From Streptomyces sp. NRRL S-337 (GTDB taxonomy: Bacteria; Actinomycetota; Actinomycetes; Streptomycetales; Streptomycetaceae), in the NCBI RefSeq assembly GCF_000720175.1, contig NZ_JOIX01000028.1:18828-82827 (forward strand): 64,000 nt of DNA, read 5' to 3'. A program made the translations under genes and the position numbers. The notes beneath the pieces were generated by a model. It had not been told where the DNA came from. It ran no database searches and saw only the letters and a program-made list of their open reading frames with translations. Shown here in pieces: positions 10,257 to 18,690 of the stretch (within the stretch, counting starts at the first letter, position 1; the number at the start of each line of letters is the position of its first letter).

Positions 10257-10805
10257 TCAGGCCGCCCTTCCCGCCTGGGCGAATTCCGTGACGAAGGTGG
10301 CGCAGAACGCCTTGAGATCGGCCGGCTTACGGCTGGTGATCAGCGTGTTGTGGCCCGCCGTACAGACCTTGACCTGCTCGTCCACCCAGGTGCCGCCGGC
10401 ATTGCGGATATCGGTCTGCAGACTCGGCCAGGACGTCAGGGTGCGCCCCCGTACCACATCGGCCTCGACCAGCGTCCAGGCCGCGTGGCAGATGGCCGCC
10501 ACCGGCCGGCCCCGGTCGAAGAAGCTCTTCACGAAGGCGACCGCGTTCTTGTCCATCCGCAGCGCATCGGGATTGGCGACGCCACCGGGCAGGACCAGAC
10601 CGCCGTACTCCGACACGTCGACCGCGTCCACCGTCCGGTCCACCGGAAAGGTGTCGGCCTTGTCGAGGTGGTTGAACGCCTGGATCCGGCCGGACTTGGT
10701 GGACACCAGGTGGGGAACGTCCCCCGAATCCAGAACCGCCTGCCAGGGGCCGGTCAGTTCGACCTGCTCGACACCCTCGGGCGCTACCAGGAAAGCAATC
10801 TGCAT
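10257..10805 (-). CDS. DJ-1/PfpI family protein
   Basis: 182-residue DJ-1/PfpI-superfamily protein, a class that includes deglycases/glyoxalases and chaperone-like proteases. The nucleophile elbow AICHAAW with the conserved Cys is present. The ATG at 10805 is preceded by AAAGGAA. It is the first gene of a two-gene operon: its TGA is separated by one base from the GTG of the catalase, which itself ends in a PfpI-like domain. The pairing suggests repair or protection of proteins during oxidative stress (inference). Confidence 0.88.
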   Translation of the reverse strand: MQIAFLVAPEGVEQVELTGPWQAVLDSGDVPHLVSTKSGRIQAFNHLDKADTFPVDRTVDAVDVSEYGGLVLPGGVANPDALRMDKNAVAFVKSFFDRGRPVAAICHAAWTLVEADVVRGRTLTSWPSLQTDIRNAGGTWVDEQVKVCTAGHNTLITSRKPADLKAFCATFVTEFAQAGRAA

Positions 10806-11269
10806 GAGCCGTGGTTCCTTTCTTGCTGCGGTGCTGAGGCCGCTGCCATGAGTGCGGTCACGCCGGTCGTCGGCACACGGCGCGGGTGCGGCGGACGCCG
10901 GGATCGCGCGCAGGACGAATTCCCGGTGGGCCCGGCCGCCCATGCCGGATCCGCCGCGATTAAGCCGGATGCGTCCCGCGGTAACCGAACGGCTCGCGAC
11001 CGCCGCACGGCCGCTCCGTCCGGTCCCTGAGCCGGGTGCCCGGCGCGCGGCCGGTGAAACGGGGTGGCGGGGGGCCGCGGCCGCCGCCCGGCGCACATGC
11101 GCACCGCAACGCCTCCGGGTAGCGTCGGAGGGGCGACGCGCAGGGGCCGCCCCGCGATGCGCCGGTCCCGCCGCGTCCGCACGCCACACGAAGGGCTCTT
11201 CGACGCCACACAGTCAGGCGGCCAGGGCCCTCGTCATCACGGGCAACGGGCTCGACGAAAGGGCTCCTC
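10806..11269. promoter_or_regulatory. 464-nt divergent intergenic region, catalase operon / SDR
   Basis: Gene-free stretch between the (-) PfpI-catalase operon and the (+) SDR. No convincing small ORF with a ribosome site. It must contain at least two divergent promoters. AAAGGGCTCC in front of 11270 is the ribosome site of the SDR. I could not identify a confident -10/-35 pair or a regulator site. Confidence 0.5.
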
Positions 11270-12241
11270 ATGCGGGTGTTGCCGGCCGCTCCCTCGATCG
11301 AAGGGCTCACCGCCGTGGTCACCGGCGGCTCACGCGGACTGGGTCTGCTCATGGCCCGTCAGCTGCTGCGCCGGGACTGCGACGTCGTCCTGCTGGCACG
11401 GGACGCGGCCGAACTGGACCGGGCGGTCGGCAAGCTCGGCCGACCGGGCGGCGGCGCGGTGCGCGGCGTGGTGTGCGACGTGCGCGACGGCGCCGCGGTC
11501 CAGGAGCGGTTGGCGGAGATCGCGCGGGACAACGGCAGGCTGGACATCGTCATCGCCAATGCCGGCATCATCCAGGTCGGCCCGGCCGAAGCCCTCGGCG
11601 TGGAAGGGTTCCGGGACGCCCTGGACTCCATCTTCCACGGCGCCCTGAACACCGCGTTCGCCGCCCTGCCGCACCTCAGGCGCAGTCCGGCGGGCGGCCG
11701 GCTGGCGCTCGTCGGGTCGGTCGGCGGCCTGCTGGCGGTGCCGCACCTGCTGCCGTACTCGTGCGCCAAATCGGCGGTCGCCGCGCTGGCCGAGGGGCTG
11801 CACGCGGAGGAGGCCGCGTACGGGGTCACCGTCACCGGGGTGCATCCCGGGCTGATGCGGACCGGATCGCATCTGCACGCGCGGTTCGGCGGCGACCGGC
11901 GCCGGGAGTACGCCTGGTTCCAGGCGCTGGCCGGCGCGCCCCTCCTGTCGATGAACGCCGAGCGGGCGGCGGAACGCATCGTCTCCGCGGTGCAGCGGCG
12001 GCGGCCCCGGATCGTGCTCACCCCGGCGGCCAAACTGGGCGCCGTGGCGCACGGCGTGGCGCCGGTGCTCACCACCCGGCTGGTGTCGGCGATGGGCCGG
12101 GTGCTGCCCCGCGACGGCGGCACCGGTACGGCGGAGGGCTACCGGGTCGAGGCCGAGGAGCAGCCGCCCGCCCGCCGGTTGCGCAGGGTGCTGGGCGTGC
12201 TCAACGAGCGGGCGGCCGGCCGCTTCAACCAGCGGGGCTGA
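11270..12241 (+). CDS. Short-chain dehydrogenase/reductase
   Basis: 323-residue classical SDR with a C-terminal extension. NAD(P)-binding TGGSRGLG at ~20, NAG motif (IANAGI), catalytic Ser ahead of YSCAK (Tyr/Lys pair) near residue 165. The ATG at 11270 follows AAAGGGCTCC. Substrate cannot be predicted. It is followed after 82 nt by a DUF5133 gene on the same strand. Confidence 0.88.
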   Translation: MRVLPAAPSIEGLTAVVTGGSRGLGLLMARQLLRRDCDVVLLARDAAELDRAVGKLGRPGGGAVRGVVCDVRDGAAVQERLAEIARDNGRLDIVIANAGIIQVGPAEALGVEGFRDALDSIFHGALNTAFAALPHLRRSPAGGRLALVGSVGGLLAVPHLLPYSCAKSAVAALAEGLHAEEAAYGVTVTGVHPGLMRTGSHLHARFGGDRRREYAWFQALAGAPLLSMNAERAAERIVSAVQRRRPRIVLTPAAKLGAVAHGVAPVLTTRLVSAMGRVLPRDGGTGTAEGYRVEAEEQPPARRLRRVLGVLNERAAGRFNQRG

Positions 12242-12323
12242 GGCTCCGGCGGGCCAGGTGTGGACCGCCGGCGAACGGGCACGAGCAGCCGTGGACGTGG
12301 ACGGCCGACGGAAGGAGACCACC

Positions 12324-12554
12324 ATGCTGTTGGCCCACCCCGCAGTGCTGCAGGGCATCGCCGACGAGTACCGCACGCTGGCGCTGCTGCACGCGGACCG
12401 CGGCACCGAGGAGGTGCGGCAGCGGATGGACGACCTCGCGTACACGCTGTGCATCTCCACCGGTACCCGCGATGTGGACGCCGCCCTGATCGCCGCCGAC
12501 CACCGCCTGCCGGGCGCCCGCGTGGCGGACGACTCACTGCTGCCCGGGGCCTGA
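12324..12554 (+). CDS. DUF5133 family protein
   Basis: 76-residue protein matching the Streptomyces DUF5133 pattern (N-terminal LLAHPAVL, central YTLCISTGTR, C-terminal HRLPGAR). Function unknown. The ATG at 12324 sits after GAAGGAGACCACC; an upstream in-frame ATG at 12258 lacks a ribosome site. Members often accompany regulators or stress genes. Its last 21 bases overlap the antisense reading-frame extension noted at 12534-12710. Confidence 0.8.
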   Translation: MLLAHPAVLQGIADEYRTLALLHADRGTEEVRQRMDDLAYTLCISTGTRDVDAALIAADHRLPGARVADDSLLPGA

Positions 12555-12710
12555 GCCGGCCCGCGGCGGGGCCCGGCGGCAGTCGACACACACGTCGGCG
12601 TGCGGGAGGGCGGTGAGGGTGTCCCTGATCTCCGCGAGTTCGGTCGGCGAGAGTCCCGCGCACGAGTCCTCGCGCGTGCCGGGCAGGCGTGCGGTCAGCG
12701 CGAAGAGCCT

Positions 12711-12932
12711 CTAGGTGTGCGGTTCTCCGTGGCCCTTGCCCTCGTGCGGCCTCAGTTTCTCCATGGCCTGCTTCGCCTTGCGCCGGGCCATCTCGGTGAG
12801 CTTCATGGGCCTGCCGCGGCCGGTCGTGGGCGGGGCCCCGCCGGGCTCGGGGGGCGGCTTCGGGGGGCCGGCGGCGGGCGGCGGGTTGCTCGGCGCGTCG
12901 TGTGGTTCCCCAGGGGTTCCGGCGTGGTCCAT
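12711..12932 (-). CDS. Small proline-rich hypothetical protein, possibly truncated by TAG
   Basis: 73 residues: a proline/glycine-rich N-terminal half and a basic C-terminal helix (MKLTEMARRKAKQAME). AGGAAAGGGAGA before the ATG supports translation. The frame ends at TAG (12711-12713), but the same frame stays open with strongly coding-like codon choice for another 58 codons to TGA at 12534, including a CVDC motif. Either an in-frame nonsense mutation split a longer protein or a second small gene follows. No family recognised. Confidence 0.6.
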   Translation of the reverse strand: MDHAGTPGEPHDAPSNPPPAAGPPKPPPEPGGAPPTTGRGRPMKLTEMARRKAKQAMEKLRPHEGKGHGEPHT

Positions 12933-13004
12933 CTCGGTCTCCCTTTCCTCTGCTCCCCCGAGGCCGTAGGGGCGCCCCGAGCAGGCCGCGCCCCTCCTCC
13001 TACT

Positions 13005-14219
13005 TCACCGCGACGGCCCCTCGCCCGCGACTCGGGGCAGCGAGCCGATGACGTCGGTGAGGTACGAGAACTCCTGCATCAGACGGGTCGCCTCGATGAC
13101 GAGCACGCCGTAGGGGCGGGTCGGGTCGGCCAGCGGCAGTCCGGCCCGCTCGGCCTGCTCGGCGAGCGCACCGCGGCATTCCCGGGCCCGCTCGGCCGCG
13201 GCGCCGAGCGCGCGGGCCTGGGCGGCCACCAGGTCCTCGTCCAGCCCGCTCAGTAGCTCGGTGAGCGACGAGAGGGAGGCCAGGAAGTCCGCGTAGGCGC
13301 GCAGGAAGTCGCGGTAGCGGTAGCGGTCCTCGGCGTCCCGCCACTGGTCCAGGCTGCGCGCGAGCGAGGCGACGTGGTGCAGTGCGCGCTCCAGCGCCGC
13401 CAGCACCGACCGGTAGCCCGCGAAGCCGGTCCGGCCGCGGTGGCGGCCCAGCAGCCGGCGCGGGTTGTAATAGAGGCTCTCCCGCGCGGTGCGCAGACCG
13501 GCCCTGGCCTGGTCGATCAGCTCTCCGGTCTGTTCCGCCCGGGTGCGCCACCGCTGCGTGGCTTCCGCGTCCAGCTCGCCCTGCCGCAGCACCGGGTGCA
13601 TGTCGGCGAACAGGTCGTCGAGGGCACGGGCCAGGGCGCGCAGGGCGTATTCGGCGCTGCGGTAGCGCATCGGCGGGACGAGCGTGACGTTCACCGCGAG
13701 GCCCACGGCGCAGCCGATCAGGACGAGCAGGACGATCTGTCCGAGCTGGGCGGCCCGGTCGAGGTACGTGGTGGCGGAGGTGTAGGTCGCGAAGGCGAAG
13801 AAGGCCGCGGTGGCGACCTGGTTGCCCTGGCTGCCCAGGGCCGGCCACCGACCGAGGGTGAGGGCGATCAGGGCGACCAGGGCGAACGTGGCGAGCTGGG
13901 GCCCGCCGGCGAATCCGAGCACCGCCTGCACCGCCACTCCGGCGACCACCGCGCCGATGTAGCGCAGTGACTGGTGCAGGGACTGATACACCGTCACGTG
14001 CATGATCAGCACCGCGGAGAACGGCGCGAAGGCCGGTGACCGGGCGTGCAGGAGCTGGTAGGAGATCAGCCAGGCGACGGTGGCGGCCACGGTGCTCTTC
14101 CCGATGAGGAACACCGTGTGCCGTTCGTGTCCGTCGTAGGCCCGGGCCCGCCGCCACCACGTCGCCGTACGGGCGGCCCGGCCGCGTCCCGTCGTCCGCT
14201 CCCCCGGGTCACCGGCCAT
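13005..14219 (-). CDS. FUSC/aromatic-acid-exporter-like membrane protein
   Basis: 404-residue protein with an N-terminal set of about six hydrophobic segments (~45-185) followed by a long cytoplasmic alpha-helical region rich in Arg, Ala and Leu. This is the layout of FUSC/DUF939 (ArAE) putative exporters. The ATG at 14219 follows GAGAGGAGC; an in-frame ATG at 14252 lacks a clear site. It lies 93 nt downstream of the lipoprotein hydrolase on the same strand and may be co-transcribed. Transported compound unknown. Confidence 0.82.
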   Translation of the reverse strand: MAGDPGERTTGRGRAARTATWWRRARAYDGHERHTVFLIGKSTVAATVAWLISYQLLHARSPAFAPFSAVLIMHVTVYQSLHQSLRYIGAVVAGVAVQAVLGFAGGPQLATFALVALIALTLGRWPALGSQGNQVATAAFFAFATYTSATTYLDRAAQLGQIVLLVLIGCAVGLAVNVTLVPPMRYRSAEYALRALARALDDLFADMHPVLRQGELDAEATQRWRTRAEQTGELIDQARAGLRTARESLYYNPRRLLGRHRGRTGFAGYRSVLAALERALHHVASLARSLDQWRDAEDRYRYRDFLRAYADFLASLSSLTELLSGLDEDLVAAQARALGAAAERARECRGALAEQAERAGLPLADPTRPYGVLVIEATRLMQEFSYLTDVIGSLPRVAGEGPSR

Positions 14220-14312
14220 ACCCGAAGCTCCTCTCCGCCGTCCGTCGCACATCGAGCCTCTCCCGAAAGCCGGTACCCGGCACGGGCCGTGGCACCCGTC
14301 CGGCCGCCCCGG

Positions 14313-15596
14313 TCAGCGCGGCGGCAGGTGCCGGGCGAAGAACGTGCGGAGCAGGCCGCGCACGGCGGGGATCGACCGCGCCGGGTCCAGCGCGCCGACC
14401 AGCGCGTTCCGGTCCCGGGCGGTCATCAGGCCGGCGGTCTGCAACTGCGGTGCGAAGGCGGCGTAGTCGGTGAAGACGGCGTGCGCGGTGTGCCGGATCT
14501 GCCGGCGGCGGGTGCGGCCGTGCGGGTGGGCGAGCAGGGCGGACCAGGAACGGGCCAGTTCCGTCCGTCCGGGGAAGCCGTCGGTGCCCACGAGGAGCAG
14601 CGGCCGGTCCACGCCGTGGCGGGCCACCGGGAACAGCGGTCCGGCCCGTCCGGGCCGGACGGAAGGGTGGTCGAGAAAGCCCTCCAGGTTGACCGCGGCG
14701 CGCAGGCAGCGGTCGTCGTAGAGGGCCTGGGCAGCGGTGGTGCCGCCGGCCGAGTGGCCGTAGATGCCCACCCGCCGGAGGTCCAGCGCACGGCCGAGGC
14801 CGTCGGGCAGCGGGCGGCCGGCGGCATCGGGGTTCCGGCCGGCGGCCAGTACCGCCAGCTGCGCGAGGACGAACCGGGTGTCGGCCAGCCTGGTGTCGAT
14901 CACGGTGCGGAAGAGGTCCGGGTCCGTGCGGGCATCGCCGCGTAGGACGGTGGTGCGCACGGGGCTCGGGCGGGCGGGCGTGGTGACCGGGAACTCGACC
15001 TCGCCGGCGTCGCCGGGGTGGTCGATGCTCACCACCACCCAGCCGTGGCTGGCCAGTTCCTCGGCGAGCCCGGTACCGAGCGTGCGCGGATCGCCGCCAC
15101 CGGGGGTGTGGAGCAGCACCGGGCGTCCTACGGGCTGCGCGGGCGCGCCGGTGTGCGCATGGGTCCGGGTGGCCGCCCAGTCGACCCCGGACGTCGGCAG
15201 CCCGGGGTGGAAGCGCGGGTCGAGGCCCGCGAAGACCTTCGCGGCGCCCGGGGTCATCTGCGGCGCGACGGGGTGGCCCTCGACGGCCCGGGCCGGATAG
15301 CGGACCGTGATCATGATCTCCCTGCGGGTGAGGCGGTGGTCCCACGGGTCGTGCCGGGAGGGATCGACCAGATAGAGCGTGGTGACCCCGAGCCGGTGCG
15401 GGCCGGTCGGCGCCGGCAGCCGCGGTACGAAGGCCGGCCCGTGGTCCGGGCGCCGGCCACCGGGGCGGGTCCGGGTGGTGCCGCAGCCGCCGGTGAGCAG
15501 GAGGGCGGCGCCCAGTGCGGCCGTCGCGGCGACCGTCCGCCGGGCCGGTCCTGCCTGCCGGCCCTCCCCGCCCCCTGCCCCGTTGCGTACGCTCAC
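14313..15596 (-). CDS. Lipoprotein alpha/beta hydrolase (PAF-acetylhydrolase-like)
   Basis: 427-residue exported hydrolase. A basic N-terminus, hydrophobic stretch and LTGGC lipobox (~35-39) indicate a lipoprotein anchored outside the membrane. The nucleophile elbow is GIYGHSAGGT (Ser near residue 275); HTPGGG and a late RHTAHAVF histidine region fit the alpha/beta-hydrolase fold of bacterial platelet-activating-factor-acetylhydrolase-like enzymes. The GTG start at 15596 follows AAGGGGAG. It is divergent from the ArsR-like regulator at 15730 (133-nt gap), which may control it (inference). Confidence 0.85.
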   Translation of the reverse strand: MSVRNGAGGGEGRQAGPARRTVAATAALGAALLLTGGCGTTRTRPGGRRPDHGPAFVPRLPAPTGPHRLGVTTLYLVDPSRHDPWDHRLTRREIMITVRYPARAVEGHPVAPQMTPGAAKVFAGLDPRFHPGLPTSGVDWAATRTHAHTGAPAQPVGRPVLLHTPGGGDPRTLGTGLAEELASHGWVVVSIDHPGDAGEVEFPVTTPARPSPVRTTVLRGDARTDPDLFRTVIDTRLADTRFVLAQLAVLAAGRNPDAAGRPLPDGLGRALDLRRVGIYGHSAGGTTAAQALYDDRCLRAAVNLEGFLDHPSVRPGRAGPLFPVARHGVDRPLLLVGTDGFPGRTELARSWSALLAHPHGRTRRRQIRHTAHAVFTDYAAFAPQLQTAGLMTARDRNALVGALDPARSIPAVRGLLRTFFARHLPPR

Positions 15597-15729
15597 GATG
15601 GACTCCCCTTCCCGGGCGCCTGCGCCGTGGCCTCGTGCCGTGGCGTGCGGTCGCATACTGGCGGGCGGCGGGGAGCCGCGGCCATGGTTGAGGGCCTGGC
15701 CGAAAGGATGGCGTCACCAGGGGGAATGT

Positions 15730-16716
15730 GTGATCCGGCTGCACTTCACGGCCTCGGATGTCGCCCGGGTCCGCTTCGCCTCCCGGGCGGCGCCGCTGCT
15801 GGAGCTGAACACGGCGCTGATGATGATGTGCCGCCGCGACGACGGGGTGCTCTTCGGCCGGTGGCGGCACCGGGTCCTGCGGTCGCTGCCGGCCGCCGCG
15901 GAACCGCTGGGGGACGTGGTCCCGAACGGCCGGGCGCCGGTGTTCCTCGACGTCTTCGCCGACTCCCTCCAGGAGGGCCTGGCCACCGTCCGGTCGGCCC
16001 GCCCCGAGTTGGTCCGCGCCGAGATGGAGCGGGTGTACGCCACGGTGCCTGGGCCGCCCCCGCCGTGGATCCGCGGGCTGCACCAGGGGGACGCGGAGGC
16101 CTGGCGCGTGCTCGGCCGGGCCCAGCACGCGGCCTTCGAGGCACTGCTGCGGCCCGTCTGGTCCCTGGTGCAGGACCTGCACCGGGCGGAGTTCACCCGG
16201 CATGCGCTGACCGTCGCCGAGCACGGGGTGGGCGCGGCGCTCGACGGGCTCGTCCCCGGGGCCCGGCTGTCCGGCGACGTCTGGGAGTGCCCGGCGCCCT
16301 TCGCGCGGGACGTCGTGCTGAACGGGCGCGGAGTGGTGCTGCTGCCCACCTTCCACTGGACCGGCCCGCCGCTGCTGGCCGATCTGCCCGGGCGTCCGCT
16401 GTACGTGACCTATCCGGCGGGACCGGGGGTGCCGCTGGTGCCGCCCGGGGCGGACGACGGGACGGAGGCGCTGGCCGGGGTGCTGGGCCGGACCCGGGCC
16501 GCGATGCTGCGGGTGCTCGCCCGTGAGCACACCACCGGTGACCTCGCCCGGCGGCTGGGCATCAGCGACGCCACCGCCTCGGCCCACACCGCCGCGCTGC
16601 GCGGGGCCGGGCTGATCACCACGGTGCGCGCGGGGCGGGCGGTGCTGCACCGGCGCACGGCGCTGGGCGGTCTGCTGGTGCGGCGGGAGGAGCAGCCGCA
16701 CGGCGGGGGTGTCTGA
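15730..16716 (+). CDS. ArsR-like winged-helix transcriptional regulator
   Basis: 328-residue regulator. The C-terminal ~80 residues form a winged helix-turn-helix (DLARRLGISDATASAHTAAL) of ArsR type, fused to a long N-terminal region seen in Streptomyces ArsR-family proteins with no known ligand. The GTG at 15730 lies just after AGGGGGAA. It is divergent from the lipoprotein gene, and its stop is only 3 nt from the stop of the convergent MFS gene. Confidence 0.85.
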   Translation: MIRLHFTASDVARVRFASRAAPLLELNTALMMMCRRDDGVLFGRWRHRVLRSLPAAAEPLGDVVPNGRAPVFLDVFADSLQEGLATVRSARPELVRAEMERVYATVPGPPPPWIRGLHQGDAEAWRVLGRAQHAAFEALLRPVWSLVQDLHRAEFTRHALTVAEHGVGAALDGLVPGARLSGDVWECPAPFARDVVLNGRGVVLLPTFHWTGPPLLADLPGRPLYVTYPAGPGVPLVPPGADDGTEALAGVLGRTRAAMLRVLAREHTTGDLARRLGISDATASAHTAALRGAGLITTVRAGRAVLHRRTALGGLLVRREEQPHGGGV

Positions 16717-16719
16717 CGG

Positions 16720-18177
16720 CTAGGCGGCCGTGGGGCAGGGGGCCGGCACCGGCCCGGTCGCGGCGCGCCGGCGGGACTGCAGCAGGCCTCCGGCGGCGAC
16801 CGCACCGGCGATGATCAAGCCGCCGGCCACCAGGGCGCCGCGGGCGCCGGCCAGTTCCATGAGGAAGCCGAGCAGCGGCGGTCCGACCAGGCCCCAGCCC
16901 GTGCTGGCGCTGCGCCAGACGCCCAGCACCCGGCCGCGCATGTGGGCCGGCGGGTCGGTCTGCAGGACCGTGGTGCCGGCGGTGTCGGAGATCGACTCGA
17001 CCACGGACATCGGCAGGACCAGGACGAGCAGGACGATCAGGGACGGGGAGAAGCCCGCGACGATCTGCAGCAGCGCACCGGCCGCGGCCAGCGCGCCGAC
17101 CAGGGCGACGGTGGGTTTGCGGAGGCGGGCGGCGAGCACCGCGCCGAGGATGCCGCCGACCGCCAGGACGGTGGAGACCGTGCCGAAGGCGGCCGCGCCG
17201 GCGCCGAGCGGGCCGGTGACCAGCACGGCCAGGGTCAGCTGGTAGTTGCGGCCGAAGATGGCGCTCAGGCCGGTGACGGCCGCGAGGGCCACCAGCCGCG
17301 GCCTGCGGAGGAAGAAGGCCAGCCCGTCGCGGGCGCCGGTGCCGGCTTCGGGTTCCGGCTCCGCGGCCGGTACGGCGGCGGCCGCGGCGTCCGGCGTCCC
17401 GGCGGGCCGGCGCAGTGCCGCGCTCACCGGACGCAGGAAGGGGATGACCGCGGCGACGAAGAGGAACGACAGGCCGTTGGCGGCGTAGGCGGCTCCGGTG
17501 CCGAGGACGCCCACGGAGAGTCCCGCGAGGGCGGTGCCGCCCAGCCGTCCGACGCTGTGCACCAGCGATCCGACGGCGATGGCCGACGGGACGTCCTCGG
17601 TGGGGACCAGATCGTTGCCCAGCAGGGCGCAGGCCGGGCCGTCGATGGTGGCGATCAGTCCGGTGACGCCGGCCAGGGCCAGCAGGATGCCGTAGTTGAG
17701 CTGGTCGAAGGCGATCAGGGCGGCTGTCGTGAAGGCGATCACACCGAGGACGGCCTGGCTGACCGCGGCGGTGACCTTCCGGGGCCAGCGGTCGACGGCG
17801 GCGCCGCCGGCCAGGCCCATGAGCAGCCCGGGCCCCGCCTGCACGGAGAGCGAGAGACCGGTGGCGGCCGCCGAGCCGGTCAGCTGCAGGACCAGGAGGT
17901 TCTGCACGGTGAGCTGCATCCAGGTGCCGGCGTTGGACACCAGGTTGGCGAACGACCACCAGCGCATGCTGCGGTAGCGCAGCGAGCGCCACGGAGCGTG
18001 GTCGCCCTTCCGGCCCCCTGCGGGGCCCTTGGCGGCGCCCAGGGCACGACGGGGTGCGGGAAAGCGCACGGTGCGGGGCGCGCGGCCGTACGGTCGCGCG
18101 CTCGCGGATTCGGTGGCGGACTCGGGCGGGGGCGCCTGCGCCGGAATGCGGGCAGGGGCGAGAGCAGGAGAAGGCAC
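16720..18177 (-). CDS. MFS transporter (EntS-like efflux family)
   Basis: 485-residue major facilitator with about 12 transmembrane segments, a central cytoplasmic loop rich in Ala, Pro and Glu (~270-300), and the loop signature DRWPRKV after the second helix. It belongs to the MFS_3 (EntS-like) exporters. The first ~65 residues are an unusual Pro/Arg/Ala-rich tail; the GTG at 18177 has only a weak AAGG site, so a downstream start is possible. Substrate unknown. Convergent with the ArsR-like regulator. Confidence 0.88.
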   Translation of the reverse strand: MPSPALAPARIPAQAPPPESATESASARPYGRAPRTVRFPAPRRALGAAKGPAGGRKGDHAPWRSLRYRSMRWWSFANLVSNAGTWMQLTVQNLLVLQLTGSAAATGLSLSVQAGPGLLMGLAGGAAVDRWPRKVTAAVSQAVLGVIAFTTAALIAFDQLNYGILLALAGVTGLIATIDGPACALLGNDLVPTEDVPSAIAVGSLVHSVGRLGGTALAGLSVGVLGTGAAYAANGLSFLFVAAVIPFLRPVSAALRRPAGTPDAAAAAVPAAEPEPEAGTGARDGLAFFLRRPRLVALAAVTGLSAIFGRNYQLTLAVLVTGPLGAGAAAFGTVSTVLAVGGILGAVLAARLRKPTVALVGALAAAGALLQIVAGFSPSLIVLLVLVLPMSVVESISDTAGTTVLQTDPPAHMRGRVLGVWRSASTGWGLVGPPLLGFLMELAGARGALVAGGLIIAGAVAAGGLLQSRRRAATGPVPAPCPTAA

Positions 18178-18690
18178 AGCGGCAGAGACCTTGTGAAGAG
18201 CCCGTCAGGCTCGGGAAGCGGTTCGGCGGACGCGGGGCACCACTGCGTGCGCGGCGTCCGTACCGAGGTCTGTCGGTGCTGGGCTCAGGCCGGGCCGTCC
18301 GTGACGAAGCCTTGCGGGCCAGCGATGTCACATCTTCACAGATCGGCCGGGACGCCCGGAAGCCGGCGCGGGGCCCGCGGGGCCGCGCACGGCCGGTGAC
18401 CGGCCTCGGCCGGTGTCATCTCCCTTGTCCGGCACGGGAGATGACGGCCGGGGTGGGCGTAAGTGTGGTTGCTCACAGGGCGGTTCGCGGTCTGTGGGCC
18501 AGGTCTCAGTCGCCTGCCCGGGGACCGCCGGGAGTGGGCCGCGTCACCGTCCGCGGCCGCCGGCGCGGACCGTCGCGGCCGCTTGCCCGGCGGGGCCGGC
18601 CCGCGCAGGTGACGGGCGACAAGTCGCGGGGGCGCGACCGCACCCCCACATTGGAGGAAGCCCGCCCGGCGTCCGCGAAGGAGGCGTCCC
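18178..18690. promoter_or_regulatory. 513-nt divergent intergenic region, MFS / glycan (+) unit
   Basis: Gene-free. It holds an inverted repeat with 10-bp arms (GTCATCTCCC at 18415-18424 and GGGAGATGAC at 18436-18445), a nearby GGCCGGTGACCGGCC palindrome at ~18391, and the GAAGGAGG ribosome site of the GT9 gene at 18677-18684. Promoters for both flanking genes must be here. I see no convincing small gene. Confidence 0.5.
18415..18445. promoter_or_regulatory. Inverted repeat, possible operator
   Basis: Perfect 10-bp arms GTCATCTCCC / GGGAGATGAC separated by 11 nt, in the divergent region between the MFS and GT9 genes. Its size fits a dimeric regulator site or an RNA hairpin; the regulator is unknown. 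Confidence 0.4.

Noticed and set aside
14209..16701. 830-codon minus-strand frame across two genes
   Set aside because: Overlaps both the lipoprotein hydrolase (other frame) and the ArsR-like regulator; Arg/Pro/Gly shadow composition.
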